A DNA stretch of 64,000 nucleotides from Mycolicibacterium rhodesiae. Its GTDB lineage: Bacteria > Actinomycetota > Actinomycetes > Mycobacteriales > Mycobacteriaceae. Below are positions 28,082 to 36,536 of this stretch, one piece after another. The stretch covers positions 62,001 through 126,000 of the forward strand of contig NZ_MVIH01000013.1 of the NCBI RefSeq assembly GCF_002086695.1, read 5' to 3'. Positions within the stretch are counted from its first letter, which is position 1. Every line of letters starts with the position of its first letter. The translations under genes were made by a program, and so were the position numbers. The notes beneath the pieces were generated by a model, which worked only from the letters and a program-made list of their open reading frames with translations, searched no databases and was not told the origin of the DNA.

Positions 28082-28144
28082 GGGCCCAAGCCTAATCACC
28101 CCAGTCCCTGCGCTCCCGGCGAGCGGACGCTCTAGGCTTTCCCC
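28082..28144. promoter_or_regulatory. Divergent leaderless promoters of lpdA and the Rv3304-type gene
   Basis: A coding-strand TAGGCT for lpdA (28089-28094, minus) and another for the plus-strand gene (28133-28138) lie 7 and 6 bases from their GTG starts. The 63-base gap leaves the -35 regions overlapping. Confidence 0.5.
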
Positions 28145-28627
28145 GTGCCGCTCTACGCCGCGTATGGATCCAACATGCATCCCGAGCAGATGCTGGAGCG
28201 CGCGCCACACTCCCCGATGGCAGGAACCGGCTGGCTGCACGGCTGGCGGCTGACCTTCGCCGGAGAGGACATCGGCTGGGAAGGCGCATTGGCGACCCTG
28301 GTCGAGGATCCCGACTCCAAGGTGTTCGTCGTGCTCTACGACATGACTCCGGCCGACGAGGCGAACCTGGACCGCTGGGAGGGCTCCGAGCTCGGCTTCC
28401 ACAAGAAGATCAGATGTCGCATCGAATGCGAATCGACGGACACCACAACCGATCCCGTGCTCGCCTGGCTGTATGTGCTGGACGCCTGGGAGGGCGGGCT
28501 ACCGTCGGCGCGCTACATCGGCGTGATGGCCGACGCCGCCGAGATCGCCGGTGCACCCGCGGAGTATGTGCACGACCTGCGCACCCGGCCCGCGAGCAAT
28601 GTCGGCCCAGGGCACGGCAGCGGCTAG
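28145..28627 (+). CDS. Gamma-glutamylcyclotransferase-like (AIG2-type) protein
   Basis: This 160-aa protein opens with the YAAYGSN glycine loop of the GGCT/AIG2 fold and keeps a central acidic residue region (LDRWEGSELGFHK) typical of the active-site cavity. It is the Rv3304 homologue. Members cyclise gamma-glutamyl amines to 5-oxoproline, but many mycobacterial members have no proven substrate. The GTG start is leaderless. The TAG stop shares CTAG with convergent galE. Confidence 0.82.
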   Translation: MPLYAAYGSNMHPEQMLERAPHSPMAGTGWLHGWRLTFAGEDIGWEGALATLVEDPDSKVFVVLYDMTPADEANLDRWEGSELGFHKKIRCRIECESTDTTTDPVLAWLYVLDAWEGGLPSARYIGVMADAAEIAGAPAEYVHDLRTRPASNVGPGHGSG

Positions 28628-29577
28628 CCCCGCACGAAATCCCAAGCGTCGGAAACGATCTCGTCGATCGACGAGTGTTGCGGCTTCCAGCCGAGCTCGG
28701 TGATTGCCTTCTCACTCGACGCGATCAGCACGGCCGGGTCGCCGGGCCGGCGCTCGACATCGCGCGCCGCTATCGAGATACCGGTGACCCGCTCGCAGCT
28801 GGCGATGACCTCGCGAACCGAGAAGCCCGTGCCGTTGCCCAGGTTGTAGATCTGATGCTCGCCGGGCTTGGAGTTCTGCAGCGCCAGCAGGTGCGCATCA
28901 GCCAGATCGCGCACGTGGATGTAGTCACGAATGCATGTGCCATCCGGCGTCGGCCAGTCGTTTCCGTACACCAGGATCTCCTTGCGCTGCCCGGTCGCGA
29001 CCTGCAGTACCAGTGGAATCAGGTGCGACTCGACGGGGTGACGCTCACCCAATCCGGCGTAGGCCCCGGCGATGTTGAAGTACCGCAGGCTGGTCGCGGC
29101 CAGCCCGTGGGCGATGGCATACGACGTGATCGCATAGTCGATCGCCAGCTTGGTGGCGCCGTAGGCGCTGGTCGGATTGGTCGGCGCGTCCTCGGTGATC
29201 GGCACCGACTCGGGCTCACCGTAGGTGGCCGCCGTCGAGGAGAACACCAATCTGGGCACTCCGGCGATGCGGATCGCCTCCAGCAACTGCAGCGTCTTGA
29301 TGACGTTGCCGTCCCAGTACCGCTCCGGCGCCTCAACCGACTCGCCCACCATGATCTTCGCGGCGAAGTGCAAAACGCCATCAAAGGACCCGTCGCCGAG
29401 CAGTTCCGGTGCCACATCGGCAACGTCGGCCTCGACGAACTGCGCGCCGGCGGGCACCGCGTCGGCGTTGCCGGTCGACAGATCGTCGACGACGACGACC
29501 TCGTGTCCCTGCTCAACGAGCACCTGGGAACACACGCTGCCGACGTAACCCGCGCCGCCAGTGACCAAAAGCTTCAT
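28624..29577 (-). CDS. galE: UDP-glucose 4-epimerase (GalE-like)
   Basis: This 317-aa extended SDR has the NAD motif TGGAGYVGS at residues 6-14, the DDLSTGN stretch, a Ser in FSSTAATYG, and the catalytic YGATK (Tyr and Lys four apart). RYFNIAGAY, DWPTPDGTCIRDYIHV and NLGNGTG match GalE. It interconverts UDP-glucose and UDP-galactose for cell-wall galactan and other glycans. The ATG overlaps the amiA1 stop by one base (TGATG). In M. tuberculosis no galE lies here, so this copy is an insertion into the core. UDP-glucuronate or another 4-epimerisation is possible. Confidence 0.9.
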   Translation of the reverse strand: MKLLVTGGAGYVGSVCSQVLVEQGHEVVVVDDLSTGNADAVPAGAQFVEADVADVAPELLGDGSFDGVLHFAAKIMVGESVEAPERYWDGNVIKTLQLLEAIRIAGVPRLVFSSTAATYGEPESVPITEDAPTNPTSAYGATKLAIDYAITSYAIAHGLAATSLRYFNIAGAYAGLGERHPVESHLIPLVLQVATGQRKEILVYGNDWPTPDGTCIRDYIHVRDLADAHLLALQNSKPGEHQIYNLGNGTGFSVREVIASCERVTGISIAARDVERRPGDPAVLIASSEKAITELGWKPQHSSIDEIVSDAWDFVRG

Positions 29578-30746
29578 CAATACCCCGCGGATTGCTCGAC
29601 GATGTTGACCAGAACTCGAACCCCCACCGCAAGTGCCCGCTCGTCGAGGTCGAACGTCGGCTGGTGCAGGTCCAGCTGCGGTCCGCGCCCGCTCCACACC
29701 CCGAGCCGTGCCATCGCGCCGGGCACCTCCTCCAGATACCAGGAGAAGTCCTCGCCGCCGCCGGACTGACGGGTGTCGGCGAGTGCGTCGGGCGCCACCG
29801 CCTCGATGGCATGCGTCATGATCTGGGTCGAGCGCTCCTCGTTCACCACCGGCGGCACGCCGCGATGGTAGTGCAGCGTGTGCTCGATGCCCAGCGGAGC
29901 CAGCAGTCCCGAAACGATTTCCTGCACAAGACTTTCCATACCGACCCAGGTTTCCCGGCTGGCCGTCCGCACCGTGCCCGCGAGCGATCCGGACTGCGGG
30001 ATCGCGTTGGCCGCGACACCGGCATTGGCGGCGCCCCAGACCATCACGGTCGAGTGCCGCGGGTCGACTCGCCGGGACAGCACCCCGGGCAGCCCGGTGA
30101 TCAATGTGCCCATCCCGTAGACCAGATCCGAGGTCAGGTGGGGCCGCGACGTGTGGCCGCCGGGCGATGTCAGCGTGATCTCGATCGAGTCCGCCGCCGA
30201 GGTGATCGGTCCCGGAATGACCGCAACCCGGCCCACCGCCAGGCGTGGATCGCAGTGCAGCGCGAAGATTCGCGAAACTCCCACCAGCGCACCGGCGGCG
30301 ATCGCGTCGATCGCGCCACCGGGCATCAGCTCCTCGGCGGCCTGAAAGATCAGTCGCACACCCACCGGCAGCTCGGGCACCGACGCAAGTGCAGTCGCGG
30401 CGCCGATCAGCATCGCGGTGTGGGCGTCGTGCCCGCACGCGTGCGCGATGTTCGGCATCGTCGAGCTGTACGGCGCACCGGTGCGCTCGGCCATCGGCAG
30501 CGCATCCATGTCCGCGCGCAACGCGATCCGCGGCGCGTGCTCGGGCCCGAAGTCACACGTCAAGCCGGTCCCACCCGGCAGCACCTTCGGGTTCAGCCCG
30601 GCCTCGACCAGCCGGTCGGCGACGAACTGGGTGGTGGCGAACTCCTGGCGACCAAGTTCGGGGTAGCGGTGGATATGGCGGCGCCACTGCACCAGATCGT
30701 CGAAGTGACTGGCCAACCAGGACTCGGTCACATCCGCGATGCTCAT
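29577..30746 (-). CDS. amiA1: M20-family amidohydrolase (AmiA1-like)
   Basis: This 389-aa M20D metal-dependent amidohydrolase has RADMDALP and the metal-ligand stretch ACGHDAHTA (about 107-115), an acidic QAAEE pair and a dimerisation domain containing GGHTSRP. It hydrolyses an N-acyl amino acid or a related amide. It is syntenic with Rv3305c. It sits between amiB1 and galE with overlapping stop/start codons on both sides, so the three form one operon. The natural substrate is unknown. Confidence 0.88.
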   Translation of the reverse strand: MSIADVTESWLASHFDDLVQWRRHIHRYPELGRQEFATTQFVADRLVEAGLNPKVLPGGTGLTCDFGPEHAPRIALRADMDALPMAERTGAPYSSTMPNIAHACGHDAHTAMLIGAATALASVPELPVGVRLIFQAAEELMPGGAIDAIAAGALVGVSRIFALHCDPRLAVGRVAVIPGPITSAADSIEITLTSPGGHTSRPHLTSDLVYGMGTLITGLPGVLSRRVDPRHSTVMVWGAANAGVAANAIPQSGSLAGTVRTASRETWVGMESLVQEIVSGLLAPLGIEHTLHYHRGVPPVVNEERSTQIMTHAIEAVAPDALADTRQSGGGEDFSWYLEEVPGAMARLGVWSGRGPQLDLHQPTFDLDERALAVGVRVLVNIVEQSAGY

Positions 30747-31930
30747 GCCCGTACCCCCCGGCGATCCTGCAGCTCCAGCACCCGATCTCGCTCGGCGGGC
30801 GTCTGCGCCAACCGAACGACAGTGCGCGCCAGCATGATTGCCCCTTCGGTGACAGCGCGGTCACCGCTGGGGCTCGCCGCCGCGACGGTGAAGCCGGGCT
30901 GGTGGATCACCGCGCCGCCCGATTCGATGCCGACCACCGGGTGGATACCCGGAAGCAGCTGCGTCACATTGCCCATGTCTGTGCTCCCCAGCGGCATGGC
31001 AGCCTCCACCTCGGCGGGCACTGGGCTGCGACCCATGGCGGTCATCTCGTCGCGGAACACCTCCGCCAGCCACCGATCCGGGGTCAGCTCGGCATACGGC
31101 GGGGCGGCTTCGGCGATCTCGTGTTCGCATCCGGTCGCGACCGCACCCGCCGCGAAGCAGCCCCGCATCTTGGCCTCCAGTTCCTGCAGCGAGTCAGTGG
31201 CCGGCGCCCGCATCGTGTACTGCAGCCGGGCCCGGCCGGGGATGATGTTGGTGGCCGATCCGCCCTCGGTGACGATGCCATGGGTCAGCTGACCCGGCGT
31301 CATCTGCTGGCGCAGCAGGCCGATCGCCACCTGTGCGACGGTCACCGCGTCGGCGGCGTTGACACCGAGATGCGGCGCGACGGCCGCGTGCGACTCCCGG
31401 CCGGTATAGGTGACGATCACCTCGGAGAGCGCCAGCGAGCGTGCGGCGGCGATGTCGATCGGCCCGGGATGCAACATGACGGCCGCGGCCACGTCGTCGA
31501 ACACGCCGGCCTCGATCAGCAGAGCCTTGCCGCCGCCGGACTCCTCGGCGGGAGTGCCGATCAGGGCGACTGTGAGCCCCAGTTCGTCGGCCACCTCGGC
31601 CAAGGCCAGGGCGGTGCCGACCGCCGACGCCGCGATGATGTTGTGTCCGCAGGCGTGGCCGATGCCGGGCAGCGCGTCGTATTCGGCGCAGATCCCGATC
31701 ACCAGCGGTCCCGACCCGAAGTCGGCGCGGAACGCGGTGTCCAATCCGCCCGCCGCCGCGCTGATCTCGAAACCGCGCTCAGCCACCAGTGCCTGCGCCT
31801 TGGCGCAGCTGCGGTGCTCGTCGAAGGCGAGTTCGGGCTCGGCGTGGATGGCGTGCGAGAGTGCGATCAGATCGCCACCACGAGCCGTGACCACGTCCTC
31901 GACGCGGGTCGACGCTGTGGCTGTGGGCAT
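30743..31930 (-). CDS. amiB1: M20-family amidohydrolase (AmiB1-like)
   Basis: This 395-aa paralogue of the next gene belongs to the same M20D group, with AEYDALPGIGHACGHN as metal-binding segment, GTPAEESGGGK with the catalytic Glu pair, and SHAAVAPHLG in the lid. It is the Rv3306c counterpart. The ATG at 31930 follows GATACT by 6 bases; a longer frame upstream overlaps deoD and is rejected. It starts the amiB1-amiA1-galE operon and is divergent from deoD across only 37 bases. Substrate could be p-aminobenzoyl-glutamate-like or N-acyl amino acids; unproven. Confidence 0.88.
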   Translation of the reverse strand: MPTATASTRVEDVVTARGGDLIALSHAIHAEPELAFDEHRSCAKAQALVAERGFEISAAAGGLDTAFRADFGSGPLVIGICAEYDALPGIGHACGHNIIAASAVGTALALAEVADELGLTVALIGTPAEESGGGKALLIEAGVFDDVAAAVMLHPGPIDIAAARSLALSEVIVTYTGRESHAAVAPHLGVNAADAVTVAQVAIGLLRQQMTPGQLTHGIVTEGGSATNIIPGRARLQYTMRAPATDSLQELEAKMRGCFAAGAVATGCEHEIAEAAPPYAELTPDRWLAEVFRDEMTAMGRSPVPAEVEAAMPLGSTDMGNVTQLLPGIHPVVGIESGGAVIHQPGFTVAAASPSGDRAVTEGAIMLARTVVRLAQTPAERDRVLELQDRRGVRA

Positions 31931-31967
31931 CAACGCAGTATCGCATTCACGACTAGGCTCGCTGGCT
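31931..31967. promoter_or_regulatory. 37-bp divergent promoter region amiB1/deoD
   Basis: The minus-strand GATACT (31937-31942) serves amiB1, and TAGGCT (31954-31959) lies 8 bases before the deoD GTG. The -35 positions of each promoter must lie inside the other transcription unit. Confidence 0.45.
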
Positions 31968-32753
31968 GTGAGTCCAGACGCCGAGCACGCCGCAGCGGTG
32001 ATCGCCGAGCACAGCGGCGTACCCCGGCACGACGTCGCCGTGGTCCTCGGATCGGGGTGGGCGCCGGCAGCCGCGGCGCTCGGCACGCCCGTCGCCGAGA
32101 TCCCGATGGGGACGATCCCCGGCTTCACACCGCCGTCGGCGCTGGGCCATCGCGGCCGGGTGCTGTCGGTGCCGGTGGGTTCGCACAACGTGCTGGTGCT
32201 GCTGGGCCGCATCCACGCCTACGAGGGTCATGACCTGCGCACGATCGTCCACCCGGTGCGGACCGCCCGGGCCGCCGGCGCCAAGGTCGTGGTGTTGACC
32301 AACGCTGCGGGCGGGCTGCGCCCCGAGTATCAGGTCGGCCAGCCGGTGCTGATCGCCGATCACCTGAACCTCACGGCCCGCTCACCGCTGGTCGGTGCAC
32401 AGTTCGTCGACCTGGTCGACGCATACTCCCCGCGGCTGCGGGCCCTGGCCCGCGAGGTCGACCCGAGCCTGGCCGAGGGCGTCTACGCCGGTGTGCCCGG
32501 TCCGCACTACGAGACGCCCGCCGAGATCCGGATGCTCCGGACCTTGGGTGCCGATCTGGTCGGGATGTCGACGGTGCACGAGACCATCGCCGCGCGGGCG
32601 GCCGGCGCCGAGGTGCTGGGGTTGTCGCTGGTGACGAACCTGGCTGCCGGGATGACTGGCGAGCCGCTCAGTCACGACGAGGTTCTGGCCGCCGGCCGCG
32701 CGTCGGCCACCGCGATGGGCTCGCTGTTGGCGTCGGTGCTGGCGCGCCTGTAG
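31968..32753 (+). CDS. deoD: Purine nucleoside phosphorylase
   Basis: This 261-aa trimeric-type PNP has the phosphate-binding VLGSGW near residue 27, the GRIHAYEGHD segment, NAAGGLRPEYQVG, the purine pocket VYAGVPGPHYETPAEI, and VGMSTVHE. It phosphorolyses inosine and guanosine to base plus ribose-1-phosphate. It is the Rv3307 homologue. The GTG at 31968 is leaderless. Its 3' end overlaps the convergent AbrB-type permease gene by 82 bases. It acts with add, deoA, cdd and upp of this window in nucleoside salvage. Confidence 0.95.
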   Translation: MSPDAEHAAAVIAEHSGVPRHDVAVVLGSGWAPAAAALGTPVAEIPMGTIPGFTPPSALGHRGRVLSVPVGSHNVLVLLGRIHAYEGHDLRTIVHPVRTARAAGAKVVVLTNAAGGLRPEYQVGQPVLIADHLNLTARSPLVGAQFVDLVDAYSPRLRALAREVDPSLAEGVYAGVPGPHYETPAEIRMLRTLGADLVGMSTVHETIAARAAGAEVLGLSLVTNLAAGMTGEPLSHDEVLAAGRASATAMGSLLASVLARL

Positions 32754-33784
32754 GCCAGCCGCACGAATCCGCGGGCCAGCATCGGCGCGGCGAACAACAT
32801 CAGCAAGACCCGCAGTACCTGCGCGGCGATGATGAACGTGACGTTGGAACCGGTCTCCACCGCGGTGGCCAGCACGGCGTAGATGCCGCCCGGACTGGTG
32901 GCCAGATAGCCGTCGAGCATGCTGACGCCGGTGATCTTGGACAGCGCCACACCGAGACCCGCGGTGGCGACGTTGAGCAGCACGATCAATCCGAGCGCGG
33001 TGGGCAGCAGGCGTTCGATCGCCCGCAGTGATTCGCGGGTGAACGCCACTCCGGCCTGCCAGCCGATCAGCATGTAGGACACCGACACCAGAACTGCGGG
33101 CACGTCCAGCCCGAAGGACACCCCGCTGAGTTCGGCCACGATCGTCAGCGCCATCGGACCGAGCAGCCCAGACCCGGGCAGCCGGGCCAACCGGCCGGCC
33201 ACCGCTCCGACGATCACCAACGCGACGATCATCGCCAGGCTCAGATACCAAGGTGCTGAACGAGATTGGGTGGCCTGTACGGCGTCGGCGGACCGCTCGG
33301 CGTGATAGACGAGGGTGACGACGACGGGCATAGATGCGGTGATCACCGCGACGCGCAGGTATTGGACGACGGCGACGACACGATCGTCCCCGCCGAGTTC
33401 GCGCGCGATCGCGACCAGTCCGGACGCTCCCCCGGCCACCAGGGCCAGCGCGCCGGTCAGAGCGCTGATGTCGCGGTGCAGGCCGAGCAGTGCGCCTGCG
33501 CCGATGCTCAGGAGCAACGTGATCACGCCGACGCCGACGACTGCCGGCCAGTTCGGCCCCAGGGCCGACAGCGCGTCGGAATGCACCATGGTGCCGATGT
33601 AGACCCCGAGTACCCCCTGGGCGGCCAGGCCTGCGCGGCGCGGCACCCCCGCGGGCGCCAACCGGGTGATCGCCAGCACGATGCCGACCAGCAAGGCGGC
33701 GAACAGCGCGGCGGACGGGACGCCGAGGCGGTCCAACGGGACGGTGACCCCGATCGTGACCGCCACCAGCAACATCCACCGCAT
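32672..33784 (-). CDS. AbrB/AmoA-type membrane protein (putative permease)
   Basis: This 370-aa protein has about ten hydrophobic segments in two repeated halves, matching the PF05145 family, whose members are annotated AbrB-type or ammonia monooxygenase-like without firm evidence. GGASGLVAIARELGGDDR and TSPGGIYAVLATAVETG are the characteristic repeat motifs. The polar tail (about 345-370) is encoded antisense to the end of deoD. It is divergent from a MarR gene with candidate operators between them, so it is probably a MarR-controlled transporter. The substrate is unknown. Confidence 0.8.
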   Translation of the reverse strand: MRWMLLVAVTIGVTVPLDRLGVPSAALFAALLVGIVLAITRLAPAGVPRRAGLAAQGVLGVYIGTMVHSDALSALGPNWPAVVGVGVITLLLSIGAGALLGLHRDISALTGALALVAGGASGLVAIARELGGDDRVVAVVQYLRVAVITASMPVVVTLVYHAERSADAVQATQSRSAPWYLSLAMIVALVIVGAVAGRLARLPGSGLLGPMALTIVAELSGVSFGLDVPAVLVSVSYMLIGWQAGVAFTRESLRAIERLLPTALGLIVLLNVATAGLGVALSKITGVSMLDGYLATSPGGIYAVLATAVETGSNVTFIIAAQVLRVLLMLFAAPMLARGFVRLAYRRASTDANSEPIAVADARPAARTSS

Positions 33785-33871
33785 ATTCCCAAGTATGCCC
33801 TTATCTATTACTGCCCGCCACCTGCGTTTCACGCGATATTGCTCACGCACTAACAAGGTATAACTTGGAAT
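33785..33871. promoter_or_regulatory. Divergent region with two similar MarR-type operator candidates
   Basis: AACAAGGTATAACTTGGAA (33852-33870), with CAAG/CTTG arms, abuts the marR ATG. A related sequence in opposite orientation, TTCCCAAGTATGCCCTTAT (33786-33804), abuts the permease start. Both are AT-rich in a GC-rich genome, which supports shared control by the MarR protein. Confidence 0.5.
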
Positions 33872-34303
33872 ATGACCGTAAGCATCGCACCGTCGGAAGC
33901 GGCAACGGAGCTGCGCGAGGCCATGATGGCGCTGGCCCGTCAGCTTCGCAGGCACCGCCCCGACAACGGACTGACACTCAGCCAGCTCGAGGTCCTCGGC
34001 GAGGTGAGCCGCGCGGGGGTGACAACGCCCGCCGAGGTAGCCGCCCGCCTACAGGTTCGAGTGCAATCACTGACCGACAGCATCAACGAGCTCGAATCGC
34101 GCGGACTGCTGTCCCGCCGCCCCGATGACGCCGACCGCCGCCGCCAGCTCATCGAGCTCACCGGTGACGGAGTGGAGCTGCTGTTACGCGACCGGGCCCA
34201 GCGCGACGCCTGGTTGCAGGACATGATGCGTAGCCATCTGTCCGAGTTGGAGTTCAATTTGTTGATGCTCACCGCGCCGGTACTGCGCAAGCTGGCCTCG
34301 TGA
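33872..34303 (+). CDS. MarR-family transcriptional regulator
   Basis: This 143-aa winged-helix protein has the MarR core. A recognition helix region (LSQLEVLGEVSR, then TPAEVAARLQVRVQSLTDSINELESRGLL) is followed by the wing RRPDDADRRRQLIELT. It probably represses itself and the divergent permease through the paired sites in the intergenic gap. Its stop overlaps the pmmB GTG (GTGA), an unusual coupling of a regulator to a sugar-phosphate mutase. Confidence 0.9.
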   Translation: MTVSIAPSEAATELREAMMALARQLRRHRPDNGLTLSQLEVLGEVSRAGVTTPAEVAARLQVRVQSLTDSINELESRGLLSRRPDDADRRRQLIELTGDGVELLLRDRAQRDAWLQDMMRSHLSELEFNLLMLTAPVLRKLAS

Positions 34304-35892
34304 ATCCCGAGGACTGGATCGCCCACGACCCCGATCCGGTCACGGCCGCCGAGCTGGCCGCGCTGGATCCCGGCGAACGCGCTGCCCGGTTCGCGAGGCC
34401 GCTGACGTTCGGCACCGCGGGCCTGCGGGGACCGGTACGCGGCGGCCCGGACTCGATGAACCTCGCCGTCGTGGTGCGCGCCACCTGGGCGGTGAGCCGC
34501 GTGCTGACCGAGCGCGGCCTCGGCGGCTCCACCGTCGTGGTGGGCCGAGACGCGCGCCACGGCTCGGCCCAGTTCGCCGTCGCTGCCGCTGAAGTGTTTG
34601 CCGCTCAGGGGTTTTCGGTGATCTCCTGGGAGCATCCGGTGCCGACCCCGGTCGTCGCCTTCGCGGTCCGGCGCACCGGGGCCGCCGCCGGGGTGCAGAT
34701 CACCGCATCACACAATCCGCGGACCGACAACGGTTACAAGGTCTACTTCGACGGCGGGCTGCAGATCGTCTCCCCCACCGACCGGGAGATCGAAGCGGCG
34801 ATCACCACAGCACCGCCCGCCGACGAGATCCGACGGCGGCCGGTGCACCCTGACGACGACACGCTGGTAGATGCATACGTCGCCCGTGCCGCGACGGTGC
34901 GGCGGGGCCGCCACGGCCATCCGCGGGTGGCGTTGACGGCCATGCACGGTGTCGGTGGTGAGCTCGCCCTGCGCGCCCTGCAAGCGGCCGGATTCGACGA
35001 TGTACACACGGTGGCAAGCCAATTCGCGCCTGACCCGGACTTCCCGACAGTCGCCTTCCCGAACCCCGAGGAACCGGGCGCGGCCGACGCGCTGCTGCGG
35101 CTGGCCGACGAGATCGGCGCCGACATCGCCATCGCGCTGGACCCCGACGCCGACCGTTGCGCCGTCGGCATCCCCGCTGCCGGCGGCTGGCGAATGCTCT
35201 CCGGTGACGAAACAGGTTGGCTGCTAGGCGATTACATCCTGTCTACCCTTGACGGCGCCGATGCCGCGACCAGCGTGGTGGCCAGCAGCGTGGTGTCGTC
35301 ACAGCTGCTCGCCACGATCGCCGCCGACTACGGCGCCCGGCACGTCGTGACGCTGACCGGGTTCAAATGGCTCGCCCGGGCCGACGCCGAGCTGACCGGG
35401 TGCAGCCTGGTCTACGCCTACGAGGAAGCCATCGGTCATTGCGTCGATCCGGCCGCCGTCCGGGACAAGGACGGCATCAGTGCCGCAGTACTCGCCTGCG
35501 ACCTGGTGGCACACGTTGCCGCCCAGGGTATTTCGATCACTGACGCGCTCGACCGGCTGGCCCTGCGCCACGGGGTGCACACCACCGCAGCATTGTCGCG
35601 CCGGGTGGCCGACCCGGGCGAGGCGGCGGCGATGATGGACCGGTTGCGCAGTAACCCGCCCGCCGAGCTCGCGGGTTTCCCGGTCACCGCCACGGCGGAC
35701 GGCGACGCGGTGTTCCTCACCGGCGGCGATCAGCAGACCACGGTGCGGGTGGTGGTCCGCCCCTCGGGTACCGAGCCGAAGGTCAAGTGCTACACCGAGG
35801 TCGGCCAGGCCGTCGGCGCCGATCTGGACGACGCCCGCCGACGGGCGGCCGCGATAGAGCTTCAGCTGCTGGCGAGCGCGCAGACCTGGTAG
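34300..35892 (+). CDS. pmmB: Phosphomannomutase/phosphohexomutase family protein
   Basis: This 530-aa alpha-D-phosphohexomutase has the N-terminal FGTAGLRG, the phosphoserine loop TASHNPR (about residue 128), the Mg2+ loop DPDADR, a sugar-binding region AYEEAIGHCVDP, and the C-terminal phosphate-binding RPSGTEPK. It moves phosphate between C6 and C1 (or C5 and C1) of a sugar. The family also includes phosphopentomutases, which would suit the neighbouring phosphorylases that release ribose-1-phosphate. It corresponds to Rv3308 (pmmB). The stop codon directly abuts the convergent upp stop. Confidence 0.92.
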   Translation: MNPEDWIAHDPDPVTAAELAALDPGERAARFARPLTFGTAGLRGPVRGGPDSMNLAVVVRATWAVSRVLTERGLGGSTVVVGRDARHGSAQFAVAAAEVFAAQGFSVISWEHPVPTPVVAFAVRRTGAAAGVQITASHNPRTDNGYKVYFDGGLQIVSPTDREIEAAITTAPPADEIRRRPVHPDDDTLVDAYVARAATVRRGRHGHPRVALTAMHGVGGELALRALQAAGFDDVHTVASQFAPDPDFPTVAFPNPEEPGAADALLRLADEIGADIAIALDPDADRCAVGIPAAGGWRMLSGDETGWLLGDYILSTLDGADAATSVVASSVVSSQLLATIAADYGARHVVTLTGFKWLARADAELTGCSLVYAYEEAIGHCVDPAAVRDKDGISAAVLACDLVAHVAAQGISITDALDRLALRHGVHTTAALSRRVADPGEAAAMMDRLRSNPPAELAGFPVTATADGDAVFLTGGDQQTTVRVVVRPSGTEPKVKCYTEVGQAVGADLDDARRRAAAIELQLLASAQTW

Positions 35893-36516
35893 TCAGCGCG
35901 GCCCGAACTGGCGGTCACCGGCATCGCCGAGGCCCGGCACGATGTAGGCGACCTCGTTGAGACCGTCGTCGATGGTCGCGGTGAACAGGCGGGCCGACGG
36001 GGCGACTTTCGCCACTGCCGCAATGCCTTCCGGTGCGCAGACCACACACACCAGGGTGACGTCACGCGCACCCCGATCGTGCAGCAGCCCGATGGTGTGC
36101 GCCATCGAGCCACCGGTCGCGAGCATCGGGTCGAGCACGATGACCGGTTGGGCGCTCAGGTCGTCGGGCAGCGACTCCAGGTAGGGCGTCGGCTGATGTG
36201 TGGTCTCGTTTCTGGCCACCCCGACGAAACCCACCTTCGCTTCGGGGATCAGCGCGTGCGCCTGGTCGACCATTCCCAATCCGGCCCGCAGAACCGGCAC
36301 CAGCAGCGGTGGACAGGCCAGCCGCGAACCGGACGTCTCGGCGATCGGGGTGCGAACGGTGATCTCGGCGCATGCCGCGTCGCGGGTGGCCTCGTAGACC
36401 AGCATGTGGGTCAGGTCGCGCAGCGCGGACCGGAAGGCGGCGTTGTCGGTGCGCTCGTCACGCAAAGTGGTCAGCCGCGCGCGGGCCAGCGGGTGGTCGA
36501 TCACGCACACATCCAT
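35893..36516 (-). CDS. upp: Uracil phosphoribosyltransferase
   Basis: This 207-aa type I PRTase has VLRAGLGMVDQA, the PRPP loop VIVLDPMLATGGSM, and the uracil-binding C-terminal YIVPGLGDAGDRQFG. It makes UMP from uracil and PRPP. It is the Rv3309c homologue. The ATG at 36516 is set by TACTCT on the coding strand (36523-36528) 6 bases upstream. A longer frame to 36843 is antisense to the next gene. Confidence 0.95.
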   Translation of the reverse strand: MDVCVIDHPLARARLTTLRDERTDNAAFRSALRDLTHMLVYEATRDAACAEITVRTPIAETSGSRLACPPLLVPVLRAGLGMVDQAHALIPEAKVGFVGVARNETTHQPTPYLESLPDDLSAQPVIVLDPMLATGGSMAHTIGLLHDRGARDVTLVCVVCAPEGIAAVAKVAPSARLFTATIDDGLNEVAYIVPGLGDAGDRQFGPR

Positions 36517-36536
36517 GCGCAGAGAGTAGAGGAGCC

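Noticed and set aside
26072..28135. 687-codon frame on the plus strand opposite glpD2 and lpdA
   Set aside because: It is antisense to two clear flavoprotein genes, rich in Arg/Gly/His/Gln, and spans two opposite genes without a domain.
28082..28402. N-terminal extension of lpdA upstream of the GTG at 28081
   Set aside because: It runs antisense through the gamma-glutamylcyclotransferase-like gene. The TAGGCT hexamer supports the shorter start.
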